Shown: positions 1-13,624, counted from the stretch's first letter. The stretch: 64,000 bases of DNA from Hippophae tibetana (GCA_037013495.1 CM072811.1:37339452-37403451), one strand, 5' to 3'. Numbers and translations: made by a program. Notes: generated by a model not told the origin, from the sequence alone.

Positions 1-3000
1 ATATAATGACCAATCATTGGAAGCAGCAAGAACTAGGATCGTTCAAATAGTAGTCATCTTTAACCACAGGAGCAAAGGTCTCCTCATAATTAACATCATA
101 TTTTTGATAATTCCTAAGGACAACAATCTGAGCTTTATAACGATTCAAACTTCCAACAGAGTGAACCTTGACTGAGTAAACCCATTTACAACCCAGAGGA
201 ACTATAGTGAAGGCCAAGACTCAATATCTCAGGTGTGATTAGCCTCTAGAGCAGTAATTTCTTCGTACATAGCTTGTCACTAATAGTCATGCATGGCATC
301 ATGTGAGACAATGCAATAGTAAGAGCTAAAATAGAATTGCAAGAAGAAAAACCATACCTATCTGGGGGTACATATACTTGAGAAAAGTGACATACTGAAG
401 GCTTTGGAGGTGCTATAATTGACTGATTTCGGTGCATATTGGGATCAGATATCGGGCGACCATCGGAAGAGACAATGAGCGAGATTGTCTTGTATACACC
501 ATACCTGGTTTAAAGAGAGAAATGACTTGAGAAAGATCTGGGAGCTACTGCTTAAAGGAAGGGAGGACCACAGTAGAAGAAGAGGGCACATATGACACAT
601 GAAAGAATGTTGATTTTCAAAGAAAATAACATTCTTAAAAATACGTGTACAATGTAATGTTGGTTATAGCAAACAAATCCCTTTTTACACTTATTATATC
701 CTAAGAATGCACATCTAACAGACTGAGCATTTAATTTATGTCACTCATGAAGAGATAAATGAACAAAACATACACAACCAAGGATATGAAGATTATCGTA
801 ACTAGGTTGCTTAGAAAACAAACGAAAATAGGGAGACTCCATGTATAAAACTTGGAAAGGTAAATGATTAATCAAGTGAGTAGCAGTTTTTAGAGCCTCA
901 ATTCATAACATGGATGGAACAGAAAATTCTAACAAGAGAGTATATACCATATCAAAAAGATGACAATTTTTGCGTTCGGTTACTCCATTTTGTTAGGAAG
1001 TAGCATAACACGAAAGTTGATGGATAATACATTTAGAAGCCAAGAATGCCTTAAACTCAGTAAACAAATATTCATCACCATATTCTATGCATAATGTCTT
1101 AATATTTGTAGAAAATTAATTTTCAACATATGCTAAAAATTCAATGAAAACATGAAAAACCTCAGATTTAAAGCGAAGAAAATAAATCTAAGTGAATCTG
1201 TTATGATCATCAATGAAAGCGACATATTATTTAAATTTTTCATATGAATTAATCGAGAAAGGTTCCCAAACATCACTATGAATAAGATCAAAGCAGTGAG
1301 AAGATCTACTAGCATGCAAAGGAAATTGAAGAGTTTTTCTTTTACAAAGTTTACAAGAATCACACTCAAGAGATAAAGAAGAACATTCTTTATTACCAAG
1401 AAAGCCCGAGTTTAAAACATAAGATAAGATTTTAGTATTGAGATGGCCAAATAGACGATGTCACACCATAATCAGATTAGGAACATTATTACAAGCAAAA
1501 AAATTAATAGAAGAAATTGGATAAAGTGCTAGAATAGATAAAAAATAGTGGAAACAAGCACCTCACTTTAAGTTCTTTCGTGATCGATTCTCCTATCACC
1601 TGATTCTGCACAACATAAGCATCACTAGAAAAATTAACATCAAAATTGTGATCAACTAATTGAACAATAGAAATGACATTCGTGGAAAGTTGAGGAGTAA
1701 GAAACATATCGATAAATGTAGAAGAAACATTTTCAACATCAGTAATCGGCAAAGAATTTCCATTAATAGTTTGAATGGCAGATTAGCCAACATAGGGCCG
1801 AACATGAGATAGATTTGTGGGAGTATTCATCATATTATTAGAAGCCCATGAATCTATATACTAAAGTGTAGTAGAATTTTTACCTTGAAATCCCATCGTA
1901 AATAATGCTGAAATTAGTATCTATTGTACCATTTTAGGAGTGCAGTAAGTTGCTATAGGAAGTTCAAGATCAGGAGAAGCACTTGGAGGAACAACAACAA
2001 AAGTCTGAAATGCTTAGGCTTGACGATTTTGGGGGCATATATGACATTATTTGATAATATAACCCTTTTTCTTGCAATAAGAACAATATTTTTTTTAGGA
2101 TAATTGGAAGCAATATCCCCATAATATTTGCAGTAAAAACATAGCAGATTTTTAGAAGTCATAAGTGATCTACATCCTTGGGTAGCATAAGTCATAGTTG
2201 TTGTCACGGAACTGCCATGAGATTGTTCCAGAATAGATTGAGTACTAAGACGTTGTTCTTCACATAGTAACTCACCAAAACAAATATCAAGGGAGGGAAC
2301 AAGTGATCTGTTCAATAGAGATGAGCGAACTGATTCATATTCTGAGCATAGTTTCATAAAAAATTAATCACGTTGGCTAGTCTTGTGAAGATTCTGAATA
2401 GTTAAAAGAGTAGCAATAGGAACATCTGCTGTAACCAAATTAGTATATTCTCGCCAAAGAGTCAAAAATGCTGAGTAATAATCTTGGATGGAAAGACTAC
2501 CATGTTGAAATATGGCAATCGTATGCTCTAACTAAAAGCGACAAACATTATTATCTTGATGATAAAATTTCTTCAAATAATTCCATATGGATTGAGTGGA
2601 GTGATGAGCGTGCAAGTTGGTAACGATATGTGGTTATACCGAACCAAGAAGCCAAGATATGATTCAAGCATTAAGCATAATCCAAGAAGGAGAAGACACA
2701 ATTTCCTTGGATTTGTCAGTGTCAAATGTTGGTGCAACATTCATGCCATCAATATAGCCTCAAAGGTCTTTTCCCTTGAGGAAAAGTTCAAACTGAAAAG
2801 CCCAGGTAGAGTAATATTTGCTTGTAAACTTGACACACACTAGTGTAGAGTCATTGCAAATAAATGGAACCCAAGATAAAGCAAAAAAATATTCAAAAAA
2901 ATTAAAGGAACCGAGAGGACCTTAAACAAAGATTTTCGAAGAACACCATTTTAGTAGAAAATGCCAAAAAATATCAATGAAGATTTCCTTAGAAATAGAA

Positions 3001-3022
3001 TATCGAAAAAAAAATTAACCTT

Positions 3023-3034
3023 GCTTTAGTACCA
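3023..3034 (-). promoter_or_regulatory. tRNA-iMet primer-binding site of copy C
   Basis: Directly inside the LTR, the minus strand reads TGGTACTAAAGC, two changes from the plant copia consensus PBS TGGTATCAGAGC that is complementary to the 3' end of initiator tRNA-Met. It fixes the 5' side of the element and so its minus-strand orientation. Confidence 0.75.
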
Positions 3035-3352
3035 TGTTAGAAATAAGTCAAAAATACTGTATGAAAATGACCGAATAATTGACCTTATGATTTTTCTATT
3101 ATATAAACTATACAAAAGAATTATATACATATAAACAAATCCCAAAATAAATGAAATAAATATGGATAGTTATAGACGGCTAAATGAATATGGCATCAAA
3201 GTTGTCTATTGATAGTTATGGATAGCTAAGCAAAACTATTTATGGACAACTAAATGAATATGAATAGCAAAACTATCTAGGGATAGTTATGGACAACAAA
3301 GTTGTTTATGGAAAACTAAATGAATATGGATAGTAAAGTTGTCCGTTGATAG
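3035..3352 (-). repeat. 5' LTR of copy C
   Basis: The reverse complement matches the LTRs at 8846-9202 and 13625-13945, including the downstream part with the conserved string CGGTCATTTTCATA and an end in ...CTAACA. The outer end (minus-strand start CTATCAACGG) aligns with CTATCAATGG of the other copies. A decayed TATA region lies near 3100. The U3 part is made of imperfect repeats of a TGTCCATA-like octamer. Confidence 0.8.
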
Positions 3353-5370
3353 TAATGATAACGAGGGAACTGAAAAATGTTGATAATCCTCTAAAATATG
3401 TGTTGCTTTAGTTCTTGCCATACATCATATTGGAACCATTTCCATGAGAATTTTTATGTTTCTATAAATATACTTTTTTTGTCGGTGTTTGATGAGGTGA
3501 TTTTCTGGTGTTGGAGAATTATTCTGTCTCTGTATTAAAATTGAAGGTTGAGAAATGTGGTATTAGAGCTATGACTTGGCTAATTTTGAATGGAAAGTAA
3601 TAGAAGTATGTTTGATGACTAGGATCAAAGATGTAGTCTCTTATACGGGAATGCTATGTTCTTGAGTTTTCTTTGGGCTTCATTTTTTTAGGAGTTCAAT
3701 TTTGTTTCTCAATTTTTCATTTTTTTGAATTGGGAAGCTAGTCTTTTGTTCTTCTATTTTTATGTTAAGGAGACTTGAGAAGTATTTTGTTTTTTGAATT
3801 TCAATGGATTATTGGTCCACTTTTATCTAGTTGTATTTTGGTTTTTCTTTAACAAAACTCTTCCTTTTCTATATAAGAAATAAATAAATGAGACATTAAG
3901 TTTTCTAATGGACAATTTGAACCTCGCCTCCAGCAATGTTTATTTGATTTAGTACCATGTTTTGTAAGTCAACATAGTTCTAACCAGGTTGCAAATATGT
4001 TTAAATGTTTAAACAAAATGCATAATTTCTAATGTAGTTTATTTTTTTTTTAGCTAATTAAATCTTATGTAATTGTAGATTGATATTATATGATATCCTA
4101 CAAATCAAAATAATGAAGATAAAATAGGTCCACCCAAGCATCACTCCAAAGAGAAAAATCAATGAATCTACCCACCTTTCTTCGAAGAATACTTCAAAAA
4201 AATGAAGAAGAAAAGTTTAGCAAAATCATCATCAATGGTCAATACCACACGCAGTGCTCCAAAGCCACAAGATGCTATTGGACTTTTACTAAATTAGGCT
4301 TTTAGGTCACATGGATTCTATTGAGTTAAACTCCATCCACGATATCCCTTATGATGTTGAGTTTTTTTGGAAATGATTGAACTATTTCATTGAACTTGGA
4401 AGAAATACTGACTATATGCAATTTTGAATGGGTAGGAGTTTTACAGATATCAATCTACTTAAGGTAAATTTAATTTTTTTCTAAAAATAAATTGATTGAA
4501 TTTAATTATATTGCTAATTGTTCTATTTTATAGGTTATTATTGAAAGAATTTAAAACCTAAAAATTAAAATTGAAAGATATTTTGTGTTCTTTCATTCGA
4601 AACTATTGGCTGATGACATGCATGATAAAAGTTTGAGAATTAAAAAATTTATAAAGAGGTTTGGTTTAGTAATATTGTATTTTGCTAACTAGCCTTATAT
4701 TTTCTTGCTAAGATGAAATAGCTACTTCCGCTTTTAACATTACTTTATATGCATTTGTTCGCACTATTTAAATGCCCTCTTGATTATAAGAAAAATTTCT
4801 CTCTGTTTATAATTCTTATGTTTCTATTGTATAAGGAGTTTAAATCACTTTCTTTAACATTTTATAAAACTTTTAAAATGCCCTCTTTAAAATTTGTTTA
4901 TTTAAAGAGTATTTCTTATGCTTTCTTTACTTGTTTAAAGGACATTTAAAGTATCATACATAAATCTAGTTCAAGATTAAAAAGGAATTTAAGTAGTTCT
5001 TTATTACAATTTTTTTTAATTTTATAATAATTAAGCAAAGTATTTTAATTGTCCAAAAATATTAATCATATTAAAAAAAACATATATATATATATATATA
5101 TACACTAAACATTGGTTTAGATTTAAAAGAATTTCAATATATTCAATGTCAAGTTCAAAAAAAGTATTAAATAATTACAATAAAAATAGTTATTTATCAA
5201 AAAAATACAACATAATAAAGCAATTATAATAATTAAACTTATAATATTTGTGCAAACTAAAAAAAATACTACATATCTTAATTAAACTAATCATTAACTA
5301 TAAGTAAAATTTGACCTAGAAACAAAGAAATAATCTATTTAATTAAGGTCCAAATTTTTCAATATTATTC
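3353..5370. other. AT-rich interelement sequence, no gene recognised
   Basis: I see no supported coding region. Open stretches such as 4749-4949 are low-complexity and match nothing I recognise. A (TA)n microsatellite lies at about 5083-5102. The 4130-4330 stretch is less AT-rich and might be an old element fragment, but no domain is visible. No 5' LTR for the copia relic that starts near 5371 can be found here. Confidence 0.5.
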
Positions 5371-5910
5371 GTTTTCTTGTAATCAAAATTATTGCTATCT
5401 TGTAATCAAAACAAAGAAATAAACCAGATGGAGCAGATGAAGTCGAGTGGAAAAATATTAACCGATTGACATGTGTTACAATTTGTTTGTGTCTCTCAAG
5501 AGAACAAAAGTACGCATTCATGAAAGAGACATTTACAAGTAAGATGTGGAAGGAGTCGGAGAACAAGTTCATGAAGAAGAACAGACATAATCGACTCTAT
5601 TTGAAGAAGAAGTTGTTTTGTTTTTATTACCTTCCAGGTACCACAATAAACGACCATATTAATGTTTTTAATCGATTAGTAGCATATTTGTTAATATATG
5701 GATGAAACTTTTAAAGATGAAGATTTAGCCTTGATGTTGTTAGCCTCTCTTCCTGATGAGTTTGATCACCTTATTACAACCTTACTCATTGAGAAGGTTA
5801 AAGTGTCTTTTGAGGAAGTTTGCACTGCTTTGTATAGTTATGAAATTAGAAAGAAATATAAAAAAGAGAGGAGGAATGAAGCAGTAGAGGCACTGTTTGT
5901 AAGAAGGTGA
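5371..5910 (+). pseudogene. copia gag remnant (copy A)
   Basis: The translation runs in one frame to about 5705 and then continues in a second frame from 5698, so a frameshift lies there. Recognisable copia gag signatures are NRLYLKKKLF, INDHINVFNRLV, LMLLASLPDEFDHL and ALYSYEIRKK, in the order expected for the UBN2-type capsid domain. The downstream knuckle reads CHERCHWKKNC and is followed at once by a stop. This would be the structural Gag protein that packages the RNA; the copy is not functional. Confidence 0.8.
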
Positions 5911-6050
5911 TAAAAAACACAACAGAAACGAAGGAGAGGTAGATATATTTATAAAGGAAGGCTTGATAAAGATGAGTGTGCCTTTTTGTCATGAAAGATG
6001 CCATTGGAAGAAAAATTGTCCAAATTTGTAGAAGAAATTAAGGAAAAGTT

Positions 6051-8846
6051 GTGTCGTTTGATGCATGTGTAGCTGAAAACAACTTAGATTCATATTTTGC
6101 ATTGGTTGGTGCGTCAACAGCATCCCATCCTGGTGATTGGATTTTTGATTCAGCATGTACCTTCCATATGTCTCCTAATAAGGAGTGGTTCTTTAATTTT
6201 GAAGAATTAGACGATGGATTTTTTTTCATGGGTAATGATTATCCATGCAAAATTTTGGAGATTGATACAATTCATTTGAAGAATCAAGATGATGTTCATT
6301 ATGTTCTAGATATGAAGAAAACCCTCATTACTGTGGTAGTCTTAGAATCAAAAGGTTTTACTGTGACCATGCAAAATGGGGCATTAAAGGTTACTTTTTG
6401 ATCACTTATGGCGATGAAAGGTCTTCAAAAGAATAACTTGTATTATTACCATGGTAGTTCGATTATTAGGATAACATTAGGAGTAGTTTTGGAGAAAGAA
6501 AAAGATTCATAAACTACCAAACTATGACATATGCATTTGGGAAATGTTGGTGAAAAAACTGTACAAATTCTTGTAAAGTAAGGCCTGTTAAAAGGCCCAA
6601 AAATTGGCAAGTTGGAGTTCTATAAGCATTATGTATTGGGGAAGCAAAAAAGAGTAAGTTTTGGCACTACATTCTATAATACAAAATAAATTTTGGATTA
6701 CATCCATACTGATGTGTGGGGGCCAACAAGAACTCCATCCATAAGTGGCAAACATTATTGTGTCACTTTCGTTGATAAATTCTCCAGAAGAATTTGAATG
6801 TATCTCATGAAGAAGGATGAAGTGTTGGAAATTTTTCTCAAGTAGAAAAGGATGATCAAGACTTAGACTGGTAGAACGATCAAGTGTCTAAGGTTTGATA
6901 ATGGTACTAAGTATACAAACGATCCACTTATGAAAGTTTATGAAGAAGAAGGGATAATGCAACACTTTACTATTTTAAAAACACCACAATAGAACGAAGT
7001 TACAGAATATATAAACCAGTCTTTGCTAGAGAATGTTCGGTATATATTGTCAAATGATGGGTTAGGCAAACAGTATTGAGCTGAGGTTGTGACGTATACA
7101 TGTATTTTTGTCAACCGTCTACCATCTTCTACTCTTGAAGGAAAAATGGCTATGGATGTATAGTCTAGAAAACCTACTAGAGATTATGATTTCTTACATG
7201 TGTTTGGTTCTATTGCATACTACCATGTAAAGAAATCGAAGTTAGATCTAAGAGCCAAGAAAGCTATTTTTTGGAAAATATCCTCTGGTTTTAAAGGATA
7301 TCGACTATGGCGCATTGAAATGAAAAAGATAATCTTCAATAGAGATGTTACCTTTGATGAATCTTCCATATTGAGAAAAGTAACTGAGAAGATCGATGAC
7401 ACTTTGCAGCAAGTGGAGTTTGAAAGCAAAATTGTTAATCCTGTTGATAAAGATAAGATAGAAGCTGATCCTCCATTGACAGAAGATGAATCAGATGAAG
7501 AAGAGGTTTTAACCTAAGAACCTCCACAACAACAAGAAGAAACTACAGTTGATAAGCCACAACGACAAAATCTCAAGGTGCTTGCTCGATACAAAGATAT
7601 AGAAGATCTATCTGCTCAGTTTAAGAATACGGTGGCCTATGCACTTTTAGTTGTGCATGATGATGTTCCTTCAATATATAAAGAAGCAATCAAAAGCCCC
7701 AAAGTTGAAAGATGGAAGTCATGGAAGAATAACTTTTGTTCTTTTAGAAGAATAAGATATGGAATTTGACACAATTACCTAAGGACAAGAAGACAATTGG
7801 TTGCAAATAGGTGTATGCAAATAAAGAAGGATTTCCTAACAAAGATGATGTTCAGTACAAGGCAAGGTTGGTGGCTAAGGGCTATGCTCAGAAGGAGGGA
7901 ATCAATTATAATGAGGTATTTTCTCCCGTTGTAAAACATTCATTCATTAGAATTTTGTTGGCCTTGGGTAGCACATTTGGATTTGGAACTAGTTCAACTT
8001 GATAGATAGCTGCGTTTTTACACTGTAACTTGGAAGAGAAAATCTATATGTCTTAGCCAAAAGGGTCTAATGTTGTTGTTAAAGAGAATTGGGTTTGCAA
8101 GCTAAACAAATCATTGTATGGATTGAAGAAATCTTCGAGGCAGTGATACAAACGATTTGATCAGTTTATGTTGCAGTAGAAGTATACTAAAAGTATACAT
8201 GATCATTGTGTGTATTTTTGCAAGCTATAAAATGAGTCTCTCATCTATCTCCTAGTATACGTCGATGATATGTTTATTGCATCGAAGAGCCAAATAGGAA
8301 TTAAGAAGTTGAAGGCTTAATTAAGTCAGGAGTTCGAGATGAAAGATCTAGGAGAAGCCAAGAAGATTCTTGGCATGGATATAAGTAGAGACAGGAAAAA
8401 AAAGAAGCTTTGTTTGACCCAGAGTCAATATTTGAAAAGAGGTGTTATAGCGTTTTGGTATGAATGAATAGAAAAAACTTGTAAGTACTTCGTTTGTTCC
8501 TCATTTCAAGCTTAGTGCTCAATTATCTCATAAGAATGATGCAGAATAAGAATACATGGTAAAAGTATCGTATGAAAATGTGTTGGTAGCTTGATGTGTG
8601 CAATGGTGTGTAAACGATCTGACATTTCACATGAGGTTGGTGTTGTAAGCAAGTACATGCATGATCCTAGTAAAGGACATTGGTTGGCTATGAAATGGAT
8701 TCTACTGTATATTTTTAATACTGTAGATGTTGGTTTAGTATTTCCGCAGGATAATAATATTGCTCAATGTGTAGTCGGATATTGTGATTCCGACTATGTA
8801 GGAGATTTAGATTAGCGTCGATCAACTAATGGTTATGTGTTTACTC
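6051..8846 (+). pseudogene. copia pol remnant, 5' part (copy A)
   Basis: Protease: WIFDSACTFHM near 6137-6170, a changed form of the D-S/T-G active-site motif. Integrase: HTDVWGPT near 6707 and FVDKFSR near 6769 mark the catalytic-core start, with SLLENVRYIL near 7020. [16 protein letters not shown] near 7860 and [10 protein letters not shown] near 7905, then YVDDMFIASKS near 8257-8290, which retains the YVDD catalytic core. RNase H starts at MMCAMVCKRSDI (8591) and reads VGYCDSDYVGDLD just before the break at 8846. Multiple stops occur, for example after 7517, 7769 and 8002. The protein would be reverse transcriptase/integrase, but it cannot be made from this copy. Confidence 0.82.
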
Positions 8847-9202
8847 TATCAATGGACAACTTAGTTGTCCATAAAAGCTTTGTTGTGTTCCATTGAAAGC
8901 TTAGCTATCCATAATATCTTTGTTGTAATTTATTGTCCATATTCATTTAGTTGTACACAGCTGCTATTCATAGTCTTTTTAGTTGTAAATAATTGTCCAC
9001 AAATAGCTATTCATAACTGTCTATAGACAACAATCCATGACTGTCCATAAGTTGTCCATAAATAATTGTCCACATTTGTCCATAGACAACTTTGTTGTAT
9101 TTTGTAGGTTTGTTGTATTTTGTAAAGTCTATAAATAGAAAGAAATCATAAGACCAAATCATTCGGTCATTTTCATACAACATTCTTGACTTATTTCTAA
9201 CA
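8846..9202 (+). repeat. 5' LTR of copy B
   Basis: Matches 13625-13945. It begins CTATCAATGG and ends TTTCTAACA immediately before the PBS. The distal 120 bp (GTTGTATTTTGTAAAGTC through CATACAACATTC) are nearly identical in the two LTRs. TATAAATAG at about 9130 is the likely core promoter. U3 is built of many imperfect copies of TGTCCATA / TTGTCCATA. Confidence 0.88.
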
Positions 9203-9214
9203 TGGTATCAAAGT
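9203..9214 (+). promoter_or_regulatory. tRNA-iMet primer-binding site of copy B
   Basis: TGGTATCAAAGT follows directly after the LTR end. It differs at two of 12 positions from the consensus TGGTATCAGAGC used by most plant copia elements. Confidence 0.8.
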
Positions 9215-9389
9215 TTCTTTGAGAAAACAATTCGGTTTTCAATTTTTGAGGAAATCTTCATTGATATTTTCTACCGTTCTTTTTCCATACAAGTGTTCTT
9301 AGGCAATCTCTATTTAAGGTCCTTATCTTGGTTTCTTTAATTTTTTATTGAATATTTCTCGAGTTTCATTTACTTGCAATAGACACTGC

Positions 9390-10150
9390 AACAATGTGTG
9401 TTAAGTTTATGGGAAAAATTACTCTACTTGGGTTTTCTAGTTTGAACGTTTCCTCAAGGGAAAAGATCTTTGGAGCCATATCGATGGCACATATGTTACA
9501 CCAACATCTGACACTGCCAACTCTAAGGAAGTCGTGTCTTCTCCTTCTTAGGTTGTGCTTGATGCTCGAATCATGTCTTGGCTTCTTATTTCTATGGAAC
9601 CACATATCGTCACCAACTTGATGGCTCATTGCTCTACTCAATCCATGTGGAATTATTTTAAGAAAGTTTATCATAATGACAATGATGTTCGTCGCTTTCA
9701 GTTGAAACATGCAATTGCCATGTTCCAACATGGTCCATCCAGGATTATTACTCGACATTTTTGACTCTTTGGCATGAATATGTTGATTTAGTTACAACAA
9801 ATGTTCATGTTGCTACTATATCAACTATTCAAAATCTTCACAGGAATAGTCAGCATGATCAATTTCTTATGAAATTACTCCGAGAATATGAATCAGTTCC
9901 CTCTTCTCTATTGAACAGATCCTCTCTTCCTTCTCTGGATATTTGTTTTGGTAAGTTACTTCACGAAGAACAATGTCTAAGTACTCAAGCTATTATGGAA
10001 AAATCTTATGGAAATTCCATGATAAAAACTATAGCTTATGCACCCCAAGGGCATGGATCATCTATGCCTTCTAAAAATATGCAATGTTTCTACAGCAAAA
10101 AATATGGGCATATTATCAAAGAATGTAGTATTCGTCCCCAGAATCGTCAA
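9390..10150 (+). pseudogene. copia gag remnant (copy B)
   Basis: The frames at 9394-9621, 9555-9764 and 9761-10150 together cover a gag domain: LDARIMSWLLISMEPHI, AHCSTQSMWNYFKKVY, RRFQLKHAIAMFQHG, SSLLNRSSLPSLDICFGKLL. The zinc knuckle is CFYSKKYGHIIKEC, with the second Cys changed to Ser. The frame shifts near 9600 and 9760 break it. The same stretch is present inverted in copy C at about 1950-2850. Confidence 0.82.
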
Positions 10151-10329
10151 GCCCAAACATTTCAGAATTCTGTTTTTGTTCCTCCAGTAGCACCTACTGT
10201 AGCACATGTGTCTTCCTCAAGTGTTTTTCCTAATCTTCCACCTCCTGCAACAACTTATTGGACTCTTGAAATGGTGCAACAGATGCTAATTTCGACATTA
10301 TCTGCAATGAGATTTCAAGGTAAATTTTT

Positions 10330-13300
10330 TACTACACTTTGGTATGTAGACTTAAGGGTTTCTAATCATATGACGAATACTCCCACAACTTTGTCTCATG
10401 TTCGGCCTTATGTTGACCAATCTACTATTCAGACTGCCAATGGTAGTTCTTTGCCAATCAAAGTTGTTGGAAATGCTTCTTCTACATTTAATGATGTGTT
10501 TCTTGATCCTCAACTTTCTACAAATCTCATTTATGTTGGTCAATTAGTTGATAACAATTGTGCTATTAACTTTTCTAGTGATGGTTGTGTTGTGTAGGAT
10601 CAGGTAACAGGGGAGCTGATCACAAAGGGACCTAAAGTGGGACATTTGTTTCCATTATTTTTACCTATTCTAATACTTTATCCAATTCCTTCTATTGAGT
10701 GTTTTTCTTGTAATAATATTCCTAATCTAAGTATGGTGTGGCATCGTCGTTTAGGTCATCCCAATACTAAAGTTTTATCTCATATATTGAACTTGGGCTT
10801 TCTTGGTAATAAAGAACGTTCTTCTTTACCTTTTGAGTGTGATTCTTGTAAACTTGGTAAAAACAAAAATCTTCCATTTCCTTTGCATGCTAGTAGAGCT
10901 TCTCACTGCTTTGATCTTATTCACAGTGATGTTTGGGGACCTTCTCTGATTACTTCACATGAAGAATTTAAATACTATGTAACTTTCATTGATGATCATA
11001 GCATATTCATTTGAGTTTATTTTCTTCACTCTAAATTTGAGATTTTTCGTACTTTCACCAAGTTTTTAGCATATGTTGAAAATAAATTTTCTACAAATAT
11101 TAAGACATTTTGCACAAATTCTGGTGGTAAATATTTTTCCACTGAGTTTCAGGTATTTTTGGCTTCTAAAGGTATCATACATCAAGTTCATGTATTGCTA
11201 CTCCTCAACAAAATGGAGTAGCTGAGCGCAAAAATCATCATCTTCTTGATATGGTAGATACTCTCTTGTTAGAATCTTCTATTCTATCTATGTTCTGGGT
11301 TGAGGCTCTAAAGACTGCTACTCACTTGATTAATCGTTTACCATTCCAAGTTTTGCATATGGAATCTCCCTATTTTCGTTTGTTTATTAAGCAACCTAAT
11401 ATGATAATCTTCGTATCTTTGGTTGTGTATGTTTTGTTCATTTACCACCTCATGAGCGAAATAAATCTATGTTCTGGGTTGAGGCTCTAAAGACTGCTAC
11501 TCACTTGATTAATCGTTTACCATTCCAAGTTTTGCATATGGAATCTCCCTATTTTCGTTTGTTTATTAAGCAACCTAATATGATAATCTTCGTATCTTTG
11601 GTTGTGTATGTTTTGTTCATTTACCACCTCATGAGCGAAATAAATTATCTGCTCAATCTATTAGATGTGCATTTTTAGGATATAATGTGTGTTAACAGGG
11701 ATTTGTTTGCTATGATCCTACATTACATCGTACACGTATTTCTAGGAATGTTATTTTCTTTGAAAATCAACATTTTTTTCCTATCTTTTGTGCCCACTTC
11801 TTCTACTGTAGTCTTTTTCTCCTTTGAGCACTAGTTCTTATCTCTTTCTAAAAACAATTATTGCTTCAAACCAAGAATGGTGTATGCAAGACAATCTCAC
11901 TCACAGTCTCTTCCGATGGCTCACCTGATATCTGATCCTAACATACACCAGAGCCAGTCAATTGTAACACCTCCAGAGCCTTTAGTACATCACTCTTCTC
12001 GAGTGTTTGTACCCCTTGATAGGTATGGTTTTTCTTCTGGAAATTTTATTTAAGCTCTTATTACTACATTGTCCAATTTTGATATTCCCATATGCTACTC
12101 ACATGTTGTCAAGCATGATTGTTGGTGCGAAGATATGCAGGAAGAAATTGCTACTCTTGAGGCCAATCACACTTAGGACATTGAGTTTTTTCTTTCTACT
12201 ATAGTTCCTCTGGGTTGCAAATAGGTTTACTCAGTCAAGGTTCTCTCTAATGAAAGTTTGGATCGTTATAAAGCTCGGCTTATTGTCTTTGGGAACAAAT
12301 AGGAATATGGTATTAATTATGAGGAAACCTTTGCTCCTGTGGCAAAAATGACTACTGTTTGAACTATTCTAGCTCTTGCTGCTTCCAATGATTGGCCACT
12401 ACATCAGATGGATGTTAATAATGTTTTCCTTCACATAGATCTTGAAGAATGTATTTATATGAAGCCACCTCCAAGGTTTTTTTCCTTTTTGACATCCAAT
12501 GTGTGTAAACTTCGTCGCTCTCTTTATGGTCTTAAACAAGCTCCACGGGAGTGGTTTGAAAATTTTCAAACCACTTTATTACAATTTTCTTTCATGCAAA
12601 GCAAGTATGACACTTCATTGTTTCTTTGAAAATTAAACATGAGTATTGTTGTCCTTTTGGTTTATTTTGATGATATTGTGATCACTGGTTCTGATTCTAC
12701 TTTACTTGTCCAACTCAAGACCCATCTCTCACAATCCTTTCATATGAAGGATCTTGTGTCTCTTACATATTTTCTTGGTCTTAAGGTGCATCATAGCCCC
12801 TATGGTATTTTCCTCAATTAACACAAATATGCTAGTGATTTGGTGACTACAATTGAACTGCAAGAAGCTACCTCTATTGATACTCCCATGGAATTAAATG
12901 TCAAGTTTTGCAAAGATGAAGGTGACTTACTTATTGATCTCAGCTTATATCGAAATTGGTGTGTAGCCTTGTCTATCTCACCATCACTAGACCAGATATT
13001 TATTTTGTTGTACAACAAGTTAGCCAATTTCTTTAGGCTCCTTGTCATCTTCATCTGGTTGTTGTCCGTCGAATCATACACTATGTTTAGGGTACTTTTG
13101 CACGTGGCTTATTCTTTCCTTCAGGCAATTCTCTTCGTCTTGTTGCTTATAGCGATGCTGATTGGCCTAGTTGGGTTGATACACGTCACTCCATCACTAG
13201 TTGGTGCATGTTCTTAGGTGATGTATTGATCTCATAGAAAATTAAGAAGCAAGATAGAGTTTCTAAGTCATCTATAGAATCTGAATATCGAGCAATGTCT

Positions 13301-13616
13301 CTTGTTTATTCATAAATTATTTGGCTTTGAGGTTTGCTAGCTGAGTTAAACTTCTCTAAGACCGATCCTACACCTTTACATACCGATAATACAAGTGATA
13401 TTCAGATTATGGCCAATTCTATCTATCATAAGCGCACAAAGCATATTGAAGTCGACTGTCACTCTATCCCTGAAGCCTTTGAAGCTCGTGTTATCACTCT
13501 TCCACATATTTCTACTGAACTACAAATTGTTGATATATTCACCAAGTCTCTCACTCGTCATCGACATTACTTCCTAAGTTACAAATTCATGCTTATTGAT
13601 CAACCTGCATCAATTT
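10330..13616 (+). pseudogene. copia pol remnant (copy B)
   Basis: The protease motif is degraded to VDLRVSNHM near 10350 (normally D-S-G-A-S-N-H). The integrase zinc region HRRLGHPN...CDSCKLGK spans 10742-10860, and the core start HSDVWGP is at 10924. A 179-bp duplication disrupts integrase at 11290-11647. RT shows MDVNNVFLHIDLEECIYM at 12408 and LYGLKQAPREWF at 12522. The catalytic box reads YFDDIVITGSD at 12663, keeping both Asp residues. RNase H ends with KRTKHIEVDCHSI and IVDIFTKSL before the terminal stop at 13616-13618. Several stops and frameshifts separate these parts. Confidence 0.85.
11290..11647 (+). repeat. 179-bp direct tandem duplication inside integrase of copy B
   Basis: Positions 11290-11468 are repeated at 11469-11647 with almost no differences; both copies start ATGTTCTGGGTTGAGGC and end GAGCGAAATAAAT. 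The period of 179 is not a multiple of three, so the duplication also shifts the frame. The near identity, in an element otherwise full of substitutions, indicates it arose much later than the insertion. Confidence 0.95.
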
Positions 13617-13624
13617 GAGTGGGG

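Larger units (their letters stand above)
1..3352 (-). mobile_element. Ty1/copia relic, family 1, truncated by window start (copy C)
   Basis: A decayed copia retrotransposon read on the minus strand. From high to low coordinate it has an LTR (3035-3352), a primer-binding site, gag-like sequence (about 2850-1950), protease/integrase-like sequence, and the start of RT at 217-14, where the window cuts it. The gag stretch at 1953-2357 shares long runs with the gag at 9850-10130, for example SSLLNRS and SLDICFG, so the two copies belong to one family in opposite orientation. The zinc-knuckle area (CFYCKYYG) has lost its downstream His/Cys. RT keeps GCKWVYSVK and NYEETFAPVVK. Many stops and frameshifts interrupt every frame, so no protein is expected. 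Family and orientation are secure; the fine domain limits are not. Confidence 0.85.

Noticed and set aside
9366..9758. Open frame of 130 codons on the minus strand, with a counterpart at 2556-2843 on the plus strand
   Set aside because: Both are antisense to the gag of the same copia family; similarity between them only reflects the shared gag sequence.
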